A stretch of 64,000 nt of DNA, from contig NZ_FOMO01000002.1 in the NCBI RefSeq assembly GCF_900112645.1, positions 305,593-369,592 of the forward strand, in the 5' to 3' direction. Source of the DNA: Phytopseudomonas straminea. Its GTDB lineage: Bacteria; Pseudomonadota; Gammaproteobacteria; Pseudomonadales; Pseudomonadaceae. Of this stretch, positions 59,229-64,000 are shown in pieces. The notes beneath the pieces are model-generated. The model ran no database searches. It was given only the letters and a program-made list of their open reading frames with translations, and had not been told where the DNA came from. How positions within the stretch are numbered: the stretch's first letter is position 1; each line of letters opens with the position of its first letter. The position numbers were made by a program, and so were the translations under genes.

Positions 59229-59951
59229 ATGCCGGCCATGATTGAGACTCACCTGCCCCGCTGCTGCAGCCCTTTAGACGATCATTGGCCGTTCACGCAG
59301 CCACTGGCCGGCGTACAGTTGATCAGCACCCATTTCGATCCCGGCCGACTCGACGAAGGTGATTACACCGCCGCTGGTGTGCCGCTGGTGCGCGGCGTTG
59401 CCAAGCGCCAGGCCGAGCATCTGGCCGGGCGTGTATGCGCGCGCGAAGCGCTGTATCGAGTCACCGGCGTGGCCAGCGTGCCGGCGGTCGGCGAAGACCG
59501 GGCGCCGCAATGGCCGGCACAGGTCAGTGGGTCAATCACCCATGGCCAGGGCTGGGCCGCCGCCATCGTCGCGCCCGCACGGCATTGGCGAGGGCTGGGC
59601 CTGGACGTCGAGCGGCTGCTGTCTAGCGAGCGCGCCGAGCGGCTGGTGGGCGAGATTCTCACCGCCGATGAGCTGGTGCGGATAGCCGATTTGAGCCCAG
59701 AGCAGCGCGCCTGGCGGATCAGCCTGACCTTCTCGCTCAAGGAGAGCCTGTTCAAGGCGCTCTATCCGCTGGTGCTCACGCGCTTCTATTTTCAGGATGC
59801 CGAGCTTCTCAGCCTCGACACAGCTCAGCAAACCGCGCGGTTGCGCCTGATTATCGACCTTGGCGAAGAATGGCCGGCCGGTAGCGAGCTAGGGGGTTAC
59901 TACGCGGAGCTGGACGGGCAGATCCTGAGCCTGTTGGCCATCGCGGCGTAG
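59229..59951 (+). CDS. pcpS: 4'-phosphopantetheinyl transferase (PcpS/Sfp-like)
   Basis: 240 residues. It transfers phosphopantetheine from CoA to acyl or peptidyl carrier proteins; the PcpS kind of pseudomonads serves fatty acid and siderophore synthesis. Key motifs are SITHGQGWAAA, GLGLDVERLLSSERAERL (Mg2+ ligands) and FSLKESLFKALYP. Two in-frame ATGs occur (59229 and 59238); the first is kept because it aligns with the start of PcpS. It is divergent from oprH across 212 bases. Confidence 0.92.
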   Translation: MPAMIETHLPRCCSPLDDHWPFTQPLAGVQLISTHFDPGRLDEGDYTAAGVPLVRGVAKRQAEHLAGRVCAREALYRVTGVASVPAVGEDRAPQWPAQVSGSITHGQGWAAAIVAPARHWRGLGLDVERLLSSERAERLVGEILTADELVRIADLSPEQRAWRISLTFSLKESLFKALYPLVLTRFYFQDAELLSLDTAQQTARLRLIIDLGEEWPAGSELGGYYAELDGQILSLLAIAA

Positions 59952-60009
59952 GCAGGGCTGGCTGCGCCCACCCTACGAAGCAGGTCCGGCAAGTACCGAG
60001 CCTCACCCT

Positions 60010-60032
60010 GTGGGAGCGCGCCATGCGCGCGA
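60010..60032. repeat. REP-type palindrome
   Basis: GTGGGAGCGCGCCATGCGCGCGA is identical over 23 bases to the first half of the element at 13495. It sits in the 273-base gap 59952-60224, which shows no gene. Confidence 0.75.
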
Positions 60033-60224
60033 CATCTCGCACACGGGCCTTAGGATGGGCCGGGCCGCATAGGCGCAAGCCCATCAATATGCCCTGGCCC
60101 GCACCGCTCCTGGTTGTCATTTCGCTCGGCGCCGGGCTACCAAGCGCATGCCGCCGGCAAGGAAACGCCAACAGCGCCGCGGGCAAATCCGATAAACTCG
60201 GCACATTGCCGTCCGGAGTGCCCC

Positions 60225-61514
60225 ATGCGCGAAGAATTGAATCAAGGCCTGCTCGACTTTCTCAACGCCTCCCCTACACCGTTTCATGCCACCAGCAGCC
60301 TGGCAATGCGCCTCGAAGCCGCTGGTTACCGCCAGCTCGACGAGCGCGCGCTTTGGTACACCGAAGCCGGTGGCCGTTATTACGTGACCCGCAATGATTC
60401 CTCGATCATCGCCTTCAAGCTCGGCACCCGCTCGCCGGTCGAAGGCGGCGTGCGCCTGGTTGGCGCCCATACCGACAGCCCTTGCCTGCGCGTCAAGCCC
60501 AACCCGGAGCTGGAGCGTCAGGGTTACTTCCAGCTCGGCGTCGAGGTCTACGGCGGCGCGCTGCTGGCCCCCTGGTTCGACCGCGACCTGTCATTGGCCG
60601 GCCGCGTCACTTACCGCCGCGACGGCAAGGTGGAAAGCGCGCTGATCGACTTCTACCAGCCGATCGCCGTGATTCCCAGCCTGGCCATCCACCTCAACCG
60701 CGAGGCCAATCAGGGCTGGGCGATCAATGCGCAGAACGAGCTGCCACCGATCCTCGCCCAGCTGGCTGGCGCCGAGGGTGCCGACTTCCGCGCCCTGCTC
60801 AGCGAGCAGCTGGCGATGGAGCACGATTTCAACGCCGATGCGGTGCTCGACTACGAGCTGAGCTTTTACGACACCCAGAGCGCCGCCGTGGTGGGCTTGA
60901 ACCAGGATTTCATCGCCAGTGCGCGTCTGGACAATCTGCTGTCCTGCTACGCCGGCCTGCAGGCGTTGCTCGACGCCGGTGACGAGGAAACCTGCGTGCT
61001 GGTCTGCACCGACCACGAAGAGGTCGGCTCCAGCTCGGCGTGCGGCGCCGATGGCCCGATGCTCGAGCAGGTGCTGCGCCGCGTGCTGCCCCAGGGTGAC
61101 GACTTCGTGCGTACCATCCAGCGTTCGCTGCTGGTGTCGGCCGACAACGCCCATGGCGTGCACCCCAACTACGAAGCCAAGCACGACGGCAATCATGGGC
61201 CCAAGCTCAATGCTGGCCCGGTGATCAAGATCAACAGCAACCAGCGCTACGCCACCAATAGCGAAACCGCCGGTTTCTTCCGCCACCTGTGCCTGGAAAA
61301 CGAAGTGCCGGTACAGAGCTTCGTGACCCGCAGCGACATGGGTTGCGGCTCGACCATCGGCCCGATCACCGCCAGCCAGCTCGGTGTGCGTACCGTGGAT
61401 ATCGGTCTGCCGACCTTCGCCATGCACTCGATTCGCGAACTGGCCGGCAGCCAGGACCTGGCGCACCTGGTGAAAGTGCTGGGCGCCTTCTACAACAGCC
61501 ATGACCTGCCCTGA
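60225..61514 (+). CDS. apeB: M18 family aminopeptidase ApeB
   Basis: 429-residue zinc aminopeptidase of family M18 (aspartyl aminopeptidase-like), a cytosolic dodecamer in relatives. Zinc-site motifs: [14 protein letters not shown] (first His and Asp), [14 protein letters not shown] (Glu pair) and [11 protein letters not shown] near the C-terminus with the final His in [12 protein letters not shown]. The ATG at 60225 gives the typical length; the open frame upstream is not protein-like. It is followed by a gmhA-type gene after seven bases. Confidence 0.94.
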   Translation: MREELNQGLLDFLNASPTPFHATSSLAMRLEAAGYRQLDERALWYTEAGGRYYVTRNDSSIIAFKLGTRSPVEGGVRLVGAHTDSPCLRVKPNPELERQGYFQLGVEVYGGALLAPWFDRDLSLAGRVTYRRDGKVESALIDFYQPIAVIPSLAIHLNREANQGWAINAQNELPPILAQLAGAEGADFRALLSEQLAMEHDFNADAVLDYELSFYDTQSAAVVGLNQDFIASARLDNLLSCYAGLQALLDAGDEETCVLVCTDHEEVGSSSACGADGPMLEQVLRRVLPQGDDFVRTIQRSLLVSADNAHGVHPNYEAKHDGNHGPKLNAGPVIKINSNQRYATNSETAGFFRHLCLENEVPVQSFVTRSDMGCGSTIGPITASQLGVRTVDIGLPTFAMHSIRELAGSQDLAHLVKVLGAFYNSHDLP

Positions 61515-61521
61515 GGCGACC

Positions 61522-62109
61522 ATGATCGAACATATCCGCAATAGCCTGATCGAAGCCCAGCGCGCCCTCGACGCCTTCATCGGCAACGAGCAGACGCTGG
61601 CCAATATCGAGCGCGCCGGCGACCTGCTGGTGAGCAGTTTCGAGGCCAAGGGCAAAGTGTTTTCCTGCGGCAACGGTGGCTCGATGTGCGATGCCATGCA
61701 CTTCGCCGAGGAACTCACCGGACGCTATCGCAAGAACCGCCCGGGCATCGCCGCGGTGTCGATCAGCGACGCCAGCCATATCAGTTGCGTGGCCAACGAC
61801 TTCGGTTACGACCATATCTTCTCGCGCTACGTGGAATCCCACGGCCGCGAGGGCGATGTGCTGCTGGCCATCAGCACCAGTGGCAAGAGTCCCAACGTGG
61901 TCAAGGCCGCCGAAGCGGCCAAGTCACTGGGCATCAAGGTCATCGCCCTGACCGGCAAGCCTGGTTCGCTGCTGGAAAGCCTGGCTGACGTGTGCATCTG
62001 TGCGCCGGGCGGCGATTTCGCCGACCGCACCCAGGAGCTGCACATCAAGGTCATCCATATCCTCATCGAGCTGGTCGAGCGCCGTCTCAGCCCGGAAAAC
62101 TACGCCTGA
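61522..62109 (+). CDS. gmhA: Sedoheptulose-7-phosphate isomerase, E. coli LpcA-type GmhA
   Basis: 195-residue SIS-domain protein. It converts sedoheptulose 7-phosphate to D-glycero-D-manno-heptose 7-phosphate for inner-core [26 protein letters not shown] and [15 protein letters not shown] carry the active-site residues, and the length and wording resemble E. coli LpcA rather than the DiaA-like GmhA that P. aeruginosa encodes elsewhere. ATG 61522 has GAGG nine bases before it; an upstream ATG inside apeB is rejected. It likely shares apeB's transcript. Confidence 0.88.
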   Translation: MIEHIRNSLIEAQRALDAFIGNEQTLANIERAGDLLVSSFEAKGKVFSCGNGGSMCDAMHFAEELTGRYRKNRPGIAAVSISDASHISCVANDFGYDHIFSRYVESHGREGDVLLAISTSGKSPNVVKAAEAAKSLGIKVIALTGKPGSLLESLADVCICAPGGDFADRTQELHIKVIHILIELVERRLSPENYA

Positions 62110-62111
62110 GC

Positions 62112-62141
62112 CCGGGGCGGCGTCGCTCGGCGCCGCCCCGG
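62112..62141 (+). terminator. GC-rich hairpin after gmhA
   Basis: CCGGGGCGGCG (62112-62122) and CGCCGCCCCGG (62131-62141) form an 11-bp stem with an eight-base loop directly after the gmhA stop. No T-run follows, so termination strength is doubtful. Confidence 0.5.
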
Positions 62142-62170
62142 CACTCACCCGCGTGACGGAGAATTCGCGC

Positions 62171-64000
62171 GTGATCCGCTTCCACGCCCTGCTGCATCCC
62201 TTGCTTTTGCTGTTCCTGATGATGCTGGCCTGCTCCTCTGCCCAGGCGGCGGGCATCCCCACGCTGTTCGGCAACACCGGCAACGCCAGCAATACGCAGC
62301 CCCAGGCGGATCAGCCGCTGGATCGCTCACTGGATGAAGTGATCCAGTCCCTGGAAAACGACAAGCAGCGTGCGCAGCTGCTCAATGACCTGAAAACCCT
62401 GCGCGACACCACCCAGAAGGCCCAACCCGAAAGCCGCGACGGCGTACTGGGGCTGATCGGCAACGCACTGACGGACATCGAAAGCCAGTTCTCGGGCGAA
62501 CAAAGCCCGCTAGCGCGCTGGCAGCTGGAGCTGTCGCGCAGCCGCAGCGAGCTGGCGGCGCTACTGCCCGAAGCCGGCGAGCGCCTGGCGCTGATCAGCA
62601 ATTTCGCCTTGATCATCGGCGTGTGGAGCCTGCTGGCCTTCGGGCTACGGGCGCTCAGCCACCAGGTACGCCTGCGCTTCGGCCTGGCCGAGGAGCTGCC
62701 GCAGAACCCGCGCCCCACAGATCTCTTGCGCTTCGCCCTGCGCAAACTCGGCCCCTGGTTCGCTGCGCTATTGATCACCGGCTACCTGAGCTACGTGCTA
62801 CCGGCTTCCCTGGGCCGCGATCTGGCCATGGTGCTGGCCTATGCGCTGGTGGTCGGCACCTGCTTCTCGGCGATCTGCGTGATCGCCTTCTCATTGCTCG
62901 ACGGCCCGCACCGGCGCACCGCCCTGAACATCCTGCGCCGCCGCGCCTTTCGCCCGTTGTGGCTGATCGGCAGCTTCGCCGCCTTTGGCGAGGCGCTCAA
63001 CGATCCGCGCCTGGTCGCCAGCCTCGGCGGCAACCTGGCACACACCACGGCGACGCTGACCAACGTGCTGGCGGCCTTGTGCACCGGCCTGTTCATCATC
63101 CGCTTCCGCCGCCCCATCGCCCACCTGATGCGCAACCAGCCCCTGGCGCGACGCCTGCGCCAGCGTGGCATCAGCGAGACCGTGGAACTGCTCGGCAGCT
63201 TCTGGTACCTGCCGGCCCTGGCCCTGGTAGCGATTTCCCTGGCAGCAACCTTCGTATCGGCCGGCGACACCAGCACGGCGTTTCGCCAGTCGCTTATGTG
63301 CACCGTGCTGCTGGTCACCTGCATGGTCATCAACGGTCTGATCCGCCGGCGGCTGTTCAAGCCCCGCTCGCGCCACCGCCGGCATGCCGCCTACTTCGAG
63401 CGCTTTCGCAACTTCTTCCACACCATGCTCAGCCTGGCTGTGTGGCTGGTGTTTTTCGAACTGGGCCTGCGTGTGTGGGGGCTATCGCTGATCGGTTTCG
63501 CCGAGGGCGGCGGGCACGAAATCAGTCTCAAGCTGGTCGGCCTGGGCGCTACCCTGGCCTGTGGCTGGCTGGTGTGGATTCTTGCCGACACCGCGGTGCA
63601 TCACGCCCTGACCCGCTCGCGCAAGGGGCAGACCAACGCCCGCGCGCAGACCATGATGCCGCTGATCCGCAACGTACTGTTCGTCAGCATCTTCATCATC
63701 GCGGCCATCGTCGCCCTGGCCAACATGGGCGTGAACGTCACCCCGCTGCTGGCCGGTGCCGGGGTGATCGGCCTGGCCATCGGCTTCGGTGCGCAGTCGC
63801 TGGTGGCCGACCTGATCACCGGCCTGTTCATCATCATCGAAGACTCCCTGGCCATCGACGACTATGTCGACGTCGGCGGCCATCTGGGCACCGTCGAGGG
63901 CCTGACCATCCGCACCGTGCGCCTGCGCGACATCGACGGCATCGTGCACACCATCCCGTTCAGCGAGATCAAGAGCATCAAGAACTACTCGCGCGAGTTC
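62171..64000 (+). CDS. MscS-family mechanosensitive channel, 3' truncated by window
   Basis: At least 610 codons run from a GTG at 62171 (GGAG nine bases upstream) to the window end without a stop. A signal peptide (about 1-28) is followed by a periplasmic helical region and several transmembrane helices. Near the end, NVTPLLAGAGVIGLAIGFGAQSLVADLITGLF is the pore-lining TM3 of MscS, and the beta domain starts after it with VGGHLGTVEGLTIRTVRLRDIDG. The size and extra N-terminal helices resemble E. coli YbiO/MscM-class channels. The protein protects against hypo-osmotic shock. It is 61 bases after gmhA. Confidence 0.9.
   Translation, partial: MIRFHALLHPLLLLFLMMLACSSAQAAGIPTLFGNTGNASNTQPQADQPLDRSLDEVIQSLENDKQRAQLLNDLKTLRDTTQKAQPESRDGVLGLIGNALTDIESQFSGEQSPLARWQLELSRSRSELAALLPEAGERLALISNFALIIGVWSLLAFGLRALSHQVRLRFGLAEELPQNPRPTDLLRFALRKLGPWFAALLITGYLSYVLPASLGRDLAMVLAYALVVGTCFSAICVIAFSLLDGPHRRTALNILRRRAFRPLWLIGSFAAFGEALNDPRLVASLGGNLAHTTATLTNVLAALCTGLFIIRFRRPIAHLMRNQPLARRLRQRGISETVELLGSFWYLPALALVAISLAATFVSAGDTSTAFRQSLMCTVLLVTCMVINGLIRRRLFKPRSRHRRHAAYFERFRNFFHTMLSLAVWLVFFELGLRVWGLSLIGFAEGGGHEISLKLVGLGATLACGWLVWILADTAVHHALTRSRKGQTNARAQTMMPLIRNVLFVSIFIIAAIVALANMGVNVTPLLAGAGVIGLAIGFGAQSLVADLITGLFIIIEDSLAIDDYVDVGGHLGTVEGLTIRTVRLRDIDGIVHTIPFSEIKSIKNYSREF

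Overview
The window is ordinary high-GC Pseudomonas chromosome with one conspicuous exception. Gene content and order (rne, comEC, exbBD-lpxK-kdsB-murB, lolCDE, nqr, psrA-lexA-sulA, topA, fadBA, uup, slt, moeA/moaB/mobA, tRNA-Pro, then oprH-phoP-phoQ) fit Pseudomonas sensu lato close to the aeruginosa/mendocina lineages. No insertion sequence, prophage, CRISPR array or rRNA is visible. Species was not determined.

Layout. 1-1372 is the 3' end of rne. 1620-8499 (minus) carries envelope and uptake genes: comEC, exbB-exbD, lpxK, a YcaR-like protein, kdsB, a low-molecular-weight tyrosine phosphatase and murB, with 1-4 base overlaps in much of the run. 8602-11790 (minus) is lolC-lolD-lolE. 11886-14100 (plus) holds a PilZ protein, a BamE-like small exported protein, a glycerophosphodiesterase and a P-loop kinase. 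14247-15641 is sthA. 15770-22867 (minus) is a complete Na+-translocating NADH:quinone reductase operon, nqrABCDEF-apbE-nqrM. A long-form GAPDH, mfd and nagZ follow. 29640-31682 is the psrA / lexA-sulA locus, with clear PsrA and LexA operators. 31774-41633 holds topA, fadBA and small conserved genes. 41713-45936 holds uup and slt.

The exception is 45937-48062. A Cys-free, low-GC orphan protein of 546 residues sits between slt and a MOSC gene. Its C-terminus has five tandem 11-residue repeats. About 180 bases upstream, on the same strand, is an exact match to the HrpL consensus, GGAACC-N15-CCACNNA. I read it as a candidate, apparently undescribed, HrpL-regulated secreted protein. No type III secretion genes lie in the window, so this remains a hypothesis.

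48187-53487 continues with MOSC, CheV, a YegS-like lipid kinase, moeA-moaB and divergent mobA. Then come a MITE-like repeat (53487-53697), a small lipoprotein, tRNA-Pro(CGG) and a tiny exported peptide gene. 54679-59016 (minus) has dctA with a sigma-54 promoter, and oprH-phoP-phoQ preceded by four GTTCAG repeats spaced exactly 11 bases. The right end (plus) has a phosphopantetheinyl transferase, aminopeptidase apeB, an enterobacterial-type gmhA and the start of a large MscS-type channel cut by the window edge.

Functional themes are cell-envelope biogenesis (murB, lpxK, kdsB, gmhA, lolCDE, slt, nagZ), respiration (nqr), DNA damage response (lexA, sulA, mfd), fatty acid oxidation with its regulator (psrA, fadBA) and low-Mg2+ response (oprH-phoPQ).
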